From positions 256,747 to 320,746 of the forward strand of contig JAJPKF010000019.1 of the NCBI GenBank assembly GCA_021323865.1: DNA of 64,000 nt, given 5' to 3'. How positions within the stretch are numbered: position 1 is the stretch's first letter; each line of letters begins with the position of its first letter. This document shows, piece after piece, positions 17,376 through 25,300 of the stretch. The notes beneath the pieces are model-generated. The model was not told the origin of the DNA. It did no database searches and saw nothing but the letters and a program-made list of their open reading frames with translations. Position numbers and translations under genes: made by a program. Source of the DNA: Pseudomonadota bacterium. Its GTDB lineage: Bacteria > Chloroflexota > UBA5177 > JAJPKF01.

Positions 17376-17615
17376 TCAGCCCTGAAAGCCGGTCGCCCGC
17401 CGTGCCGGTTTGTGATTCTGGACTGCAGAGACCTCCGCGCTCCGTACGACGAGCTGCTCCCGGCTATCGGCGAGCACAAACATGGGCCACTCCTCCGTGG
17501 CCAGCCGTTTCAAGGTCTCGTGAACGGATCCGTCGACCCGGAATGACCCCGCGGTCGTGAATATGACCGAGGTCGTCGTCTGCTCCTCCGAACGGTCGCC
17601 GCCCGTGTGGGTCAC
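17376..17615 (-). CDS. Small hypothetical protein (79 aa)
   Basis: GTG start at 17615 overlaps the stop of the upstream small gene by 4 bases, which argues that both are real. Contains FTTAGSFRVDGSVHETLKRL and WPMFVLADSREQLVVRSAEV, suggesting a small mixed alpha/beta fold in the style of short DUF3107-like domains. I do not recognise the family. Confidence 0.55.
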   Translation of the reverse strand: MTHTGGDRSEEQTTTSVIFTTAGSFRVDGSVHETLKRLATEEWPMFVLADSREQLVVRSAEVSAVQNHKPARRATGFQG

Positions 17616-17848
17616 GCTTGAGCGTCCCGATAACCCTGCAGATAAATGCGCTCGAAGATGCTGTAGAAAGTCTTTTCGATGATGGCTACCTCGCCCGTCT
17701 CAAAGGCCTGGGTGAGCCGGTCGAACTCCTCGGCGACCGCTGCGTCGGCGGCAGTGCGGGCTTGCTTGAGAACCGCCTCGTCATAGTCCAGCGGGCCCAC
17801 ATTCATGCCCCCATTGTATGGAGGAACAGAGCAGATTGGAGTTGTCAC
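17612..17848 (-). CDS. Small hypothetical protein (78 aa), acidic helical
   Basis: GTG start at 17848 with AGGA 8 bases upstream; an internal ATG at 17806 is possible. Helical and acidic: DYDEAVLKQARTAADAAVAE, then FDRLTQAFETG and IEKTFYSIFERIYLQGYRD. Forms a two-gene unit with the next small gene by a 4-base overlap, divergent from fur. No family recognised. Confidence 0.55.
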   Translation of the reverse strand: MTTPICSVPPYNGGMNVGPLDYDEAVLKQARTAADAAVAEEFDRLTQAFETGEVAIIEKTFYSIFERIYLQGYRDAQA

Positions 17849-17886
17849 GCGGCTATCCTTAGCCTGGTAGACTATCCATAGTTAAC

Positions 17887-17901
17887 AAACAATCATTGTG
17901 T
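17887..17901 (+). promoter_or_regulatory. Fur/PerR-type operator (7-1-7 inverted repeat)
   Basis: AAACAAT-C-ATTGTGT at 17887-17901 matches in 6 of 7 arm positions and lies 8 bases upstream of the fur start, in an AT-rich pocket. This spacing and symmetry are those of Fur-family boxes, suggesting autoregulation. Confidence 0.6.
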
Positions 17902-17908
17902 ATAAGAA

Positions 17909-18328
17909 GTGAGAACGCCCGAAAAACTGACCGAGGCGATCCATCAGCGCGGCGGAAAGGTGACGCCACAGCGACTCGCCATTTACCGGCTCCTCGCAGG
18001 CAATCAGGGCCATCCTACTGCCGAGGCGATCCACGAGGCGCTCCGAGAGGTCATGCCCATGGTGTCTCTCACCACGGTCTACAAGGCCCTGAACGAGCTC
18101 GCCGCCGCTGGTGAAGTGAAGCGCTTTGACGTCGGCGGGGTGAGCCACTTCGATCCCAATACCGATCCGCATGCCGAGGCCGTCTGCTTGCTGTGCGGCC
18201 GCATCCGGGACGTCGAGGCGACGGTACCCGACGAAGATGTCCGGATCGATGGCTTTCGGGTCAGCAGCGTTGCGACCCTGTTCTATGGATACTGCTCCGA
18301 TTGTGCTGCCCGACGGATCGAGACATGA
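17909..18328 (+). CDS. Fur-family metal-dependent repressor
   Basis: 139 residues from GTG 17909. Winged-helix domain (VTPQRLAIYRLLAGNQGHPT, TTVYKALNELAAAGEVKR) followed by the metal-binding dimerisation domain with HFDPNTDPHAE, CLLCGRI and CSDCAARR (two structural CxxC pairs). PerR-like iron/peroxide sensing and Fur-type iron sensing are both possible. Its direct neighbour 3 bases downstream is a VIT-family transporter, which fits an iron or manganese regulon. Confidence 0.9.
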   Translation: MRTPEKLTEAIHQRGGKVTPQRLAIYRLLAGNQGHPTAEAIHEALREVMPMVSLTTVYKALNELAAAGEVKRFDVGGVSHFDPNTDPHAEAVCLLCGRIRDVEATVPDEDVRIDGFRVSSVATLFYGYCSDCAARRIET

Positions 18329-18331
18329 TCC

Positions 18332-18865
18332 ATGGCTGACGGTGCGCCCCCAGTGGCGGCACCCAAGGAACGACGCCAGCGGTATGAGCATACTGACGAA
18401 GAGCGATTCGTCCTCCAGGTCATCCAGCCGGGTCTGGTGGGGCTCATGGACGGGTCGGTGTCGACGCTGGCCCCGCTCTTCGCGGCTGCATTCGCCACGG
18501 GCGACCCCAGGAAGGCGTTCCTAGTGGGGCTGGCTGCCGCGGTCGGCGCGGCCATCAGCATGGGGTTCTCGGAAGCACTTTCCGACACGGGCGAGCTGAC
18601 GGGCCGCGGGCGCCCCATCACCCGGGGCGCAATCACGGGACTGATGACCTTCGTCGGCGGCATTGGGCACACGCTGCCGTTCCTGATCGGGAACTTCCAC
18701 GTGGCCCTGAGTTTCGCCTACGCCATCGTGGGTATCGAACTCGTGGCCATCGCTTTTGTGCGGAACAAGTTCTTCAACATGAACTTTTTCCTCAGCGTTA
18801 TTCAGGTAGTCTTCGGCGGCGCCCTGGTGTTCGCGAGTGGCGTTCTGATCGGCAGCCAGGGTTAA
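18332..18865 (+). CDS. VIT1/CCC1-family iron/manganese transporter-like membrane protein
   Basis: 177 residues. GLVGLMDGSVSTLAPLFAAA, GAAISMGFSEALSDTGELTG and GAITGLMTFVGGIGHTLPFL match the membrane part of the erythrin/vacuolar iron transport family, with about five helices. The ferritin-like domain found in some members is absent. Directly after fur, probably in one operon, so it likely moves or stores divalent iron or manganese under Fur control. Confidence 0.88.
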   Translation: MADGAPPVAAPKERRQRYEHTDEERFVLQVIQPGLVGLMDGSVSTLAPLFAAAFATGDPRKAFLVGLAAAVGAAISMGFSEALSDTGELTGRGRPITRGAITGLMTFVGGIGHTLPFLIGNFHVALSFAYAIVGIELVAIAFVRNKFFNMNFFLSVIQVVFGGALVFASGVLIGSQG

Positions 18866-18876
18866 CGAGGCCGCTC

Positions 18877-19281
18877 CTATCCGGTAAGGAGCAAGTACAC
18901 GGCGAGCACGAGGGCAACGACCACAACGCAACCGGCCAAGAGCAGATAGAGGTTGGGGCGGACCTCGATCTCCTGGTTGCTGATGGCTCGGCGCACGGTC
19001 AGAAATTCGCGCGTGGAGAGCAGGAGGAATACGGCGCCGAGAAGGACGAGGACGGTGCCGATGACATCGGACAGGTGGTAGCCCACATTGTGGTGCCGTC
19101 CGGGAAGCTCCCGCAGGAGAATGCCAAATCGGGCCACAACAAACCCGAAGGCCATGATGGTCACCGCCGTGCGGACCCAGGCAAGGAATGTGCGGGTATT
19201 GGCGAGATGATCCCGAAGCTCGCCGGCCTGGACATCGCTATCGTGTCCAGCCTTCATCCGCGTCCGGTCCGTGCTCTCCAT
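18877..19281 (-). CDS. DUF202 (YidH-like) membrane protein
   Basis: 134 residues. LANTRTFLAWVRTAVTIMAF is the DUF202 hallmark (xERTxLAWxRT), followed by helices SDVIGTVLVLLGAVFLLLS and YLLLLAGCVVVVALVLAVYL. Function of the family is not established. Convergent with the VIT gene. Confidence 0.88.
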   Translation of the reverse strand: MESTDRTRMKAGHDSDVQAGELRDHLANTRTFLAWVRTAVTIMAFGFVVARFGILLRELPGRHHNVGYHLSDVIGTVLVLLGAVFLLLSTREFLTVRRAISNQEIEVRPNLYLLLAGCVVVVALVLAVYLLLTG

Positions 19282-19343
19282 GGGTTCGTGGGCATCCCCT
19301 CCGGCTCAGGCTACTCGAACCGCATCAGGAACCGAAAGCCAGG

Positions 19344-20285
19344 ATGACCGAAGCACTGTTCCGGCGATCCCCTCGCAACCCCATCCTGGTGCCGCGAGAG
19401 ATGTGGTGGGAGGGCAAGGGTGTGCTGAATCCGGCCGCCCTCATGATCCGAGGCCGGCCGCACCTGCTGTATCGGGCAGTGGGCAATGACGGAATCTCTC
19501 GCTTCGGTCTGGCAGAGGGACAGACTTGGAACCGCTTCGAGCGGCGCGATCTTCCTGTCTGGGAGGCACGAGAGGACGACTTCGACGGCCGTTTGGGGAT
19601 CGAGGATCCGCGAGCCATTGTGATGGACGGTTCCATCCTGGTCGCCTATACCAAGGTGTCCGTTGACCGCGCGGATCAACCAAAGCTCCCGTGGGAGACG
19701 GCTCCATTCCGGCTGCGTGCCTGGATCGCACGGAGCGACGACCTTCAGACGTTTGAAGAGGTCGGGCCGGTCCTGCCCGAGAGCAACACCAAGGACCTGG
19801 TGCTGTTCCCGGACCGGCTGGATGGTCGGTTCGTTGCCCTCGTGCGCGAGTTCCCGGCCATCCAGATCATCACCTCGTCCGACCTCCGCTCTTGGTCGGA
19901 TCCCCAGTCACTGCTGGAGCCGATCCCTGGCACATGGGAGGCCGAGCGTCTCGGCGCAGGTCCGCCTCCCATCCGGACGGAGAAAGGCTGGCTTCTCCTG
20001 TATCATGCCAACGAGTATTTGCGGTCGCCGGGCAATCGGCGTTTGTACCGCATGGGAGTGGCTATCCTCGACGCGCGAGACCCGAGCCAGGTCCGATACC
20101 GCCATTCCCAACCGATCTTCAGCCCTGAGGCGCCATACGAGCGGGAGGGGCCGGTCGGGAATGTGGTCTTCGGCACCGGCCTCATTGTCGACGGAGACAC
20201 GCTGCACCTGTACTACGGCGCAGGAGACGGCGTGATCGGTGAAGCTACGGCGAGCCTTCGTCAACTTTTGGCGCTGGCGGACTGA
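19344..20285 (+). CDS. Glycoside hydrolase family 130 protein (beta-mannoside phosphorylase type)
   Basis: 313 residues from ATG 19344. Five-bladed beta-propeller enzymes of GH130 phosphorolyse beta-mannosides. NPILVPREMWWEGKGVLNPAA, LGIEDPRAIVMDG (catalytic Asp region), NTKDLVLFPDR and FGTGLIVDGDTLHLYYGAGD follow the family order. No mannan hydrolase or epimerase is adjacent; the downstream convergent gene is a sugar-type ABC ATPase. The exact linkage specificity cannot be read. Confidence 0.88.
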   Translation: MTEALFRRSPRNPILVPREMWWEGKGVLNPAALMIRGRPHLLYRAVGNDGISRFGLAEGQTWNRFERRDLPVWEAREDDFDGRLGIEDPRAIVMDGSILVAYTKVSVDRADQPKLPWETAPFRLRAWIARSDDLQTFEEVGPVLPESNTKDLVLFPDRLDGRFVALVREFPAIQIITSSDLRSWSDPQSLLEPIPGTWEAERLGAGPPPIRTEKGWLLLYHANEYLRSPGNRRLYRMGVAILDARDPSQVRYRHSQPIFSPEAPYEREGPVGNVVFGTGLIVDGDTLHLYYGAGDGVIGEATASLRQLLALAD

Positions 20286-20330
20286 CCGTCGGGCGCAGCC
20301 GATGCAACCGAAACGACGCCAGCCGGTTCC

Positions 20331-21449
20331 CTATGCGGCGGCCACGGTGGACCCATGGGCGATGGCCTTGCCTGTCTCGGCGCTGAAGAGGTGAAGATGG
20401 TCCTCGTCGAAGGTGAGCGCAACGTTATTGCCGGGCGCGACCGGCTGCTCGGCATCGAACCGGGCGGTGATCGAATTCTCGCGTCCCGACTGCAGATAGA
20501 CGTAGAGCTCAGCTCCCATGTGCTCGACCACTTCGACCGTGGCCTTCACATCGGTCCCGTTGGCATTGCCATTGGCCGGGTCAATGTGCTCGGGACGGAT
20601 TCCCAGCACGACGCGGCTGGTATTGGCGGCCGTCACGATCTGGCTCATGCGTTGCGGAAGCGCCACCGACATGCCGGGGGCCTGAAAGACAGTAGTGCCA
20701 TCCTGGGTCGCCAGATCGCCCTCGATCATGTTCATCTGCGGTGAGCCGATGAAAGTGGCGACGAAGGTGTTGTTGGGGAAGTCGTAGAGCGTCTGCGGGG
20801 CGTCCACCTGCTGGAGGTCGCCGGCATTCATCACCGCGATCCGGGTGCCCATGGTCATGGCCTCGGTCTGATCGTGAGTGACGTAGATGACCGTGGTCTC
20901 AAGACGCCGGTGGAGGGTAATCAGCTCCTTGCGCGTCTGCACTCGCAGCATGGCGTCGAGATTGGAGAGCGGCTCGTCCATGAGGAAGACTGCGGGCTCT
21001 CGAACGATGGCGCGACCCAGAGCGACACGCTGCCGCTGGCCGCCGGACAGCTCCTTGGGCTTGCGTTTAAGCAGCTGCTCGATTCCCAAGATCCTGGCCG
21101 CCTCCTTCACCCGGCGGTCGATCTCCTGTTTGGGTGTCTTCCGGAGCTTCAGCCCGAAGGCCATGTTGTTGTAAACGTTCATGTGCGGGTACAGGGCGTA
21201 GCTCTGGAACACCATGGCGATGTCCCGGTCCTTGGGCGAGAGATTGTTCACTACTCGCTCGCCGATGCTCACCGTGCCACTAGTGATGTCGTCGAGCCCC
21301 GCGACCATCCGTAGCGTGGTCGTCTTCCCGCACCCTGAGGGGCCCACCAGCACCAGGAACTCCTTGTCTCGGGCCTCCAGAGAGACGTCGTTGACCGCCG
21401 TCACGTCGCCAAACTGCTTGGTTACGCTTTCGAGAATGACCTGAGCCAT
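20331..21449 (-). CDS. Sugar ABC transporter ATP-binding protein (MsmK/UgpC type)
   Basis: 372 residues, with GPSGCGKTTTLR, Q-loop FQSYALYPHMNV, signature LSGGQRQRVAL, Walker B FLMDEPLSNLDA and two C-terminal MOP/TOBE regulatory domains (VVLGIRPEHIDP). Good ribosome site GGAGGAG. No permease or binding protein is nearby, so it is probably a shared ATPase serving several carbohydrate importers, as known for MsmK and MsiK. Confidence 0.92.
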   Translation of the reverse strand: MAQVILESVTKQFGDVTAVNDVSLEARDKEFLVLVGPSGCGKTTTLRMVAGLDDITSGTVSIGERVVNNLSPKDRDIAMVFQSYALYPHMNVYNNMAFGLKLRKTPKQEIDRRVKEAARILGIEQLLKRKPKELSGGQRQRVALGRAIVREPAVFLMDEPLSNLDAMLRVQTRKELITLHRRLETTVIYVTHDQTEAMTMGTRIAVMNAGDLQQVDAPQTLYDFPNNTFVATFIGSPQMNMIEGDLATQDGTTVFQAPGMSVALPQRMSQIVTAANTSRVVLGIRPEHIDPANGNANGTDVKATVEVVEHMGAELYVYLQSGRENSITARFDAEQPVAPGNNVALTFDEDHLHLFSAETGKAIAHGSTVAAA

Positions 21450-21764
21450 CGTCTACTCCTCCGCGCCATCTCGGCATCCGAGTCTATGATGAGTTTCGCA
21501 TGTCCGCATGGCGTCATTCTGAGGCACACTGGGGCCGGATTACAAGTCAACCATGGACTGGGCAGGTCCTCGCCTGACCGATCAATGGGGGACCAGCAGC
21601 TTGCGGGACTTCAGGTCTGGCGCGTTTCGGTGAAGGCTCGAAGGCCGCCACGCCGCTTTGCATGCGGCGGCCGTCACCTGACTGGTAATTAGGTGACCCT
21701 TGCCAAGACCGGGCCCTGAGGAAACCACTACTATCAGGCAGCGACTGCGTTTGGCTGGGGTCAC
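21450..21764. other. Divergent intergenic region with inverted repeat
   Basis: 315 bases between the MsmK-type ATPase and a small membrane protein. It contains GTCACCT (21673-21679) and AGGTGAC (21691-21697), a perfect 7-base inverted repeat with an 11-base spacer; there is no T-run, so an operator is likelier than a terminator. No ORF looks coding. Confidence 0.4.
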
Positions 21765-22052
21765 GTGACCATCATTCTGGTCTTTATCGCCGCCAAGATT
21801 GTGATTCTGGCGGTGACGGGTGTGCTGCTCTACAAGGTGTTTTGGCCCGAGCTGCGCCGGCCGAGGCCGCAGTATCCGATGCCAGGGGTGCGATGCATCT
21901 ACTGCCGCGCAACTCCCGCGCTGCTGCACTCTGAAGACCAGCGTTGGGAGGGTGATGAGCTCGTCCTCGTGCAGACCTTTGAGTGCCGGGAATGTCACAT
22001 GCCCTTCTGGCGGCTCGAACGGATTCATGCCGTCGAAAACAAGACGGTCTGA
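21765..22052 (+). CDS. Small membrane protein with zinc-ribbon domain
   Basis: 95 residues from GTG 21765. One N-terminal helix (IILVFIAAKIVILAVTGVLLY region) followed by a cytosolic domain with VRCIYCRATP and FECRECHMPFW, two CxxC pairs 40 residues apart, likely one zinc ribbon. Overlaps the next gene by 26 bases. Family not recognised. Confidence 0.65.
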   Translation: MTIILVFIAAKIVILAVTGVLLYKVFWPELRRPRPQYPMPGVRCIYCRATPALLHSEDQRWEGDELVLVQTFECRECHMPFWRLERIHAVENKTV

Positions 22053-22521
22053 GTCTGGGCGTCGCCTGCCGGCGTCCGTCGTGCTGTGTCTGAGTCCGGA
22101 CGATGTCGCGCGCTTGCGGGACGTCGCTCACCAGTACGAACAAGTAATGGGGTTCGCACGACACGTCGTGGTTCGGCTCTCGCCTCGTCACATCCGGCGT
22201 CGCTACCGATTCATCGTTCAGGAGAGCGCAGAGCTGGACAAGACGCTCGACGGCCTGACTGAGAGGAGTGAACCGTCTGAGCTCCGACTGAGCATCGATC
22301 AGGCGGTTGCCTTCTGGGGCCGGCTGCTGGCGAACATCCGCACCAAGCGGTCGCGTCGACGTCTCAGCGCGGAAGAGATTGACGCGCGTGAACGGCTGGC
22401 TGTGCTGCTCCAAGATGCGATCGCCGCGCAGCGGCCCTCCGCGGCCCGAGTGGTGGGGGTGGCCATTCAGTCGCGGCGTCGGACTGAGCGGGAGTGGATG
22501 ACCGAGGCGCTGGGAGGTTAG
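22027..22521 (+). CDS. Hypothetical basic helical protein (164 aa)
   Basis: Start taken at ATG 22027; GTG 22081 is possible. Highly Arg-rich and helical (SPRHIRRRYRFIVQESAELD, NIRTKRSRRRLSAEEIDARE). No conserved domain recognised; the frame keeps codon bias like neighbouring genes and ends 4 bases into the convergent dprA stop region. Confidence 0.5.
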   Translation: MPSKTRRSESGRRLPASVVLCLSPDDVARLRDVAHQYEQVMGFARHVVVRLSPRHIRRRYRFIVQESAELDKTLDGLTERSEPSELRLSIDQAVAFWGRLLANIRTKRSRRRLSAEEIDARERLAVLLQDAIAAQRPSAARVVGVAIQSRRRTEREWMTEALGG

Positions 22522-23609
22522 CGGGCCAGGACGTAGTGCATGGAGCCGACGTGTCGAACGGCGCCACGGAGCTCCAACAGGGTGAGCGCGCTGGTGACCT
22601 CGGCAGCCGGAACAGAAGCCTGACGGCCCAGCTCGTCGATGTGCACCGGGTTGGCAGACAGCGCACTAAGGATGCGGCGCTCCACGTCGTTCTCGGCAAC
22701 TGCCTGAGGCATCTCCAGCTGTTGAAGAGCCACATTGATGTTCAGCTCCTCGAGAATGTCCTCGACGCTCATGACGAGCTTCGCCCGCCCCTCCTTGATG
22801 AGACGGTTGCAGCCGGCGGAGTGATCGTCACTGATCCGTCCCGGGAAGGCGAACACCTCGCGGTTTTGATCCACCGCGTAGCCGGCCGTGATCAGCGCCC
22901 CGCTCTTCTGTCCTGCCTCGACGATCAGCGACCCGAGAGCGAGCCCGCTGATAATGCGGTTGCGGGCTGGAAAGTTGAATGCGTCGGGCTGCGTGCCCAT
23001 GGCGTACTCGGTTACCACGGCACCGTTGTCGGCAATTCGCTCGGCAAGGCCACGGTTTTGGCCCGGGTAGATAACGTCGAGGCCACTACCCAGCACGGCC
23101 AGGGTCCTACCGCCAGACTGTAGAGCCGCTCGGTGGGCGATGGTGTCAATCCCTGTCGCCAGTCCACTCACAATGGTGAGGCCGGCCTGGACAAGAAGTG
23201 GCGTCATCGTGCTGACCAGAGCCTGGCCATAGATGCTGGGCCGGCGAGTCCCCACCACCGCCAGTGCCTGCGAGTCCTCCGGCTGGATGTTTCCCTTGAC
23301 GTAGAGGATTCCAGGACGTGTGAACACTTCCGCCAGTTTGGGCGGGTAGCGAGGATCATCGGGCACGAGGACCGTAGCCCCAAGCGCCTCAATCCGCCCC
23401 ATCTCTCGATCCAGATCGATCTGCTTGCGCCGGGTGAGCAGTGGCGCGAGGGCGCCATCCTCGATGCCGGCGCGCCGAAGCTGCTCAGGTCCAACATGCC
23501 AGGCGGCTTCGGCCGACCCGGCCACGTCAATAAGACGGCCGAGGCGTGCGGGACCAATACCGGGGAGGAGGCTCAGGCCCACACGGTACTTGGCGTCGTG
23601 ATAGTCGAT
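22518..23609 (-). CDS. dprA: DNA-processing protein DprA
   Basis: About 363 residues. DprA loads RecA on incoming single-stranded DNA in transformation. N-terminal SAM-like HhH domain (LSLLPGIGPARLGRL), Rossmann core (VGTRRPSIYGQALVSTMTPL, SGLATGIDTIAHRAAL, FPARNRIISGLALGSLIVEA) and a C-terminal winged helix (HIDELGRQASVPAAEVTSAL). No ATG, GTG or TTG lies just upstream of the HhH; I place the start at ATC 23609, which has GAGG 7 bases upstream. GTG 23582 would cut into the first helix, and the next ATG (about 23733) adds 41 unsupported residues overlapping the divergent gene. Confidence 0.9.
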   Translation of the reverse strand: MDYHDAKYRVGLSLLPGIGPARLGRLIDVAGSAEAAWHVGPEQLRRAGIEDGALAPLLTRRKQIDLDREMGRIEALGATVLVPDDPRYPPKLAEVFTRPGILYVKGNIQPEDSQALAVVGTRRPSIYGQALVSTMTPLLVQAGLTIVSGLATGIDTIAHRAALQSGGRTLAVLGSGLDVIYPGQNRGLAERIADNGAVVTEYAMGTQPDAFNFPARNRIISGLALGSLIVEAGQKSGALITAGYAVDQNREVFAFPGRISDDHSAGCNRLIKEGRAKLVMSVEDILEELNINVALQQLEMPQAVAENDVERRILSALSANPVHIDELGRQASVPAAEVTSALTLLELRGAVRHVGSMHYVLAR

Positions 23610-23649
23610 GAGCGCGCCTCGTAGAGTCGATATTGGATGCTGAGTCGCC

Positions 23650-23664
23650 CGGGAACAGTTCCCG
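23650..23664. promoter_or_regulatory. Perfect 15-base palindrome between dprA and the glycoside hydrolase
   Basis: CGGGAAC-A-GTTCCCG is a perfect 7-1-7 inverted repeat. It lies in the divergent region, 41 bases upstream of the dprA start and 75 bases before the plus-strand gene. It resembles an operator but not the GAAC-N4-GTTC LexA box, because its spacer is one base. Confidence 0.45.
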
Positions 23665-23738
23665 AACTGATGCCGGGTAGCGGTGTTTGCCGGCGAAAGC
23701 TCGCTCTCGGTCGAGGGCCGGCCCTGTACCATGAGCTT

Positions 23739-25277
23739 ATGCGCCGGGTCCTGTTCCTTGCCACTGTGGTCACCGGTGTCTCCGTGGCCCTGGCTGTCGG
23801 GCTCTTCGAGGCTCATGGGCATGGGCCTGCGACGCTCGCACCGCCGGGAACCCACTCTCACCCGCCGGTCCATCACGCCGTCCATCCGCGAAATACAGGT
23901 GCTCGCAGGCATCGGCGCGTGCGACGGGAGCACATCCATCATCGGGTTGTCCATCACGTCGCCGTCCATCCGCGGCATGTGTTCCACAGGCGCCGCCACC
24001 ATACTGCGCATGTGCGCCATCACAAGATCGCGCCGCTGGTCTTTCATGGCCGGACGCGGCCCATTGGAGACATCTTTGGACTGGGCTCCTTCATTGCGCA
24101 GCGCTACCCGGGCTATGCGCGGCCGGCCGTGGCGCGTGCCCGAATGCTGGGCAGTGACTGGCTCCGAGAGGAATTCACTGCCGACAAGCTGCACAACGGT
24201 CCCCACGCTCCATATCGGTGGCCCGTCTATGACGGGGTCGTCCGTACGGAGGTTCGCGCCGGGTTCCACATCATGGGCCTGCTCGACTACAACAACACTT
24301 GGGATCGGCACCCCCACAGCTACATGCCGCACTGGATGATGCCGCGGCTCATCCGCGACTTTACGCGATACGTGCGGGCGGTGGTCCTCCACTACCGAGG
24401 TGTCATCAGCACCTGGCAGATCTGGAACGAGCCAGACCTCCACATCTTTTGGCGGCCCTATCCAAGCGCCGCCGATTATGCCCGACTGCTGACAGCGGCC
24501 TATCAGACCATCAAGCACATCACGCCACGCGCAACCGTGGTGTTGGGGGGGCCGAGTGGGTCCGATCCGAATGGCGTCGGCTTCGTTCGCTCTGTGGTCA
24601 AGCACGGAGGTCGGTTCGATGTATTGTCGGTGCAGCCCTATCGGGATGTTCCGGACTTCAGCCTGATTTCGGAGGTCAACACGGTTCGTCGCTATCATAA
24701 GCCAATTTGGTTCACCGAGATGGGCTGGGCCGGTGAACGGTGGTGCATGACAGTATGCGGACCGGCCGACTCCCAGGCTGACCGACTGGCGCGTCTGTAC
24801 GTGGTTGGCGCGTATGCAGGCGTTCAGCGGGTGTTCTGGTACGATTTCCGAGACGACGGCGTCGGCGCCAACTTCGAGGATCACTTCGGACTGCTCGAGC
24901 ACGGATTCGCCGCCAAGCCGGCCTTCGTCGCGTATCAGGTTGCACACTATTACCTCAATCGCGGCATCATTCTGGGAATCGATGCACCAAAGCCTGAAGT
25001 GTACGCCATCCGGATACGCAATCATGGTCGGACGTTCATCGTCCTCTGGAACAACCGACTGGAGGACTATGGCCTTAGCATCCCCTGGCGTGGACATGCT
25101 CAGGCGACGGTGCTCGACTGGGGAGGCCGCTCAATTGCGCAGAGCCACAACGGCAGCCTGGAGGTCGCCGTGGCGCCTCGATCGGTAGTGTACGTGGTTC
25201 CTCGCGGCTTGGGCACGGCGATCCGGCGGCCCGCCGCCTCTACCGCCCCCTGGCAGGTCCCCTCCGGCGCTCCGTAG
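23739..25277 (+). CDS. Secreted clan-A glycoside hydrolase (GH39/GH5-like) with His-rich linker
   Basis: 512 residues from ATG 23739. Signal peptide residues 1-27 (FLATVVTGVSVALAVGLF). Residues about 28-100 are extraordinarily rich in His and Arg. The TIM barrel follows, with acid/base Glu in WQIWNEPD and nucleophile Glu in IWFTEMGW, the clan GH-A pattern, and a C-terminal beta domain. Polysaccharide substrate unknown; GH39-like and cellulase-like are both possible. The His/Arg-rich stretch could bind metal, surface polymer or anionic lipid (inference). Confidence 0.88.
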   Translation: MRRVLFLATVVTGVSVALAVGLFEAHGHGPATLAPPGTHSHPPVHHAVHPRNTGARRHRRVRREHIHHRVVHHVAVHPRHVFHRRRHHTAHVRHHKIAPLVFHGRTRPIGDIFGLGSFIAQRYPGYARPAVARARMLGSDWLREEFTADKLHNGPHAPYRWPVYDGVVRTEVRAGFHIMGLLDYNNTWDRHPHSYMPHWMMPRLIRDFTRYVRAVVLHYRGVISTWQIWNEPDLHIFWRPYPSAADYARLLTAAYQTIKHITPRATVVLGGPSGSDPNGVGFVRSVVKHGGRFDVLSVQPYRDVPDFSLISEVNTVRRYHKPIWFTEMGWAGERWCMTVCGPADSQADRLARLYVVGAYAGVQRVFWYDFRDDGVGANFEDHFGLLEHGFAAKPAFVAYQVAHYYLNRGIILGIDAPKPEVYAIRIRNHGRTFIVLWNNRLEDYGLSIPWRGHAQATVLDWGGRSIAQSHNGSLEVAVAPRSVVYVVPRGLGTAIRRPAASTAPWQVPSGAP

Positions 25278-25300
25278 AGCCGCCGGGCTAGGGCTCTGGT

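Noticed and set aside
23650-23664. LexA box interpretation of the dprA palindrome
   Set aside because: The spacer between GAAC and GTTC is one base; LexA boxes need four.
24712-24945. Short antisense frame inside the glycoside hydrolase
   Set aside because: No ribosome site or domain; a product of codon bias.
23610-25097. Very long minus-strand open frame upstream of dprA
   Set aside because: It is antisense to the glycoside hydrolase, has no domain content, and reflects high-GC third-position bias; only the DprA part is real.
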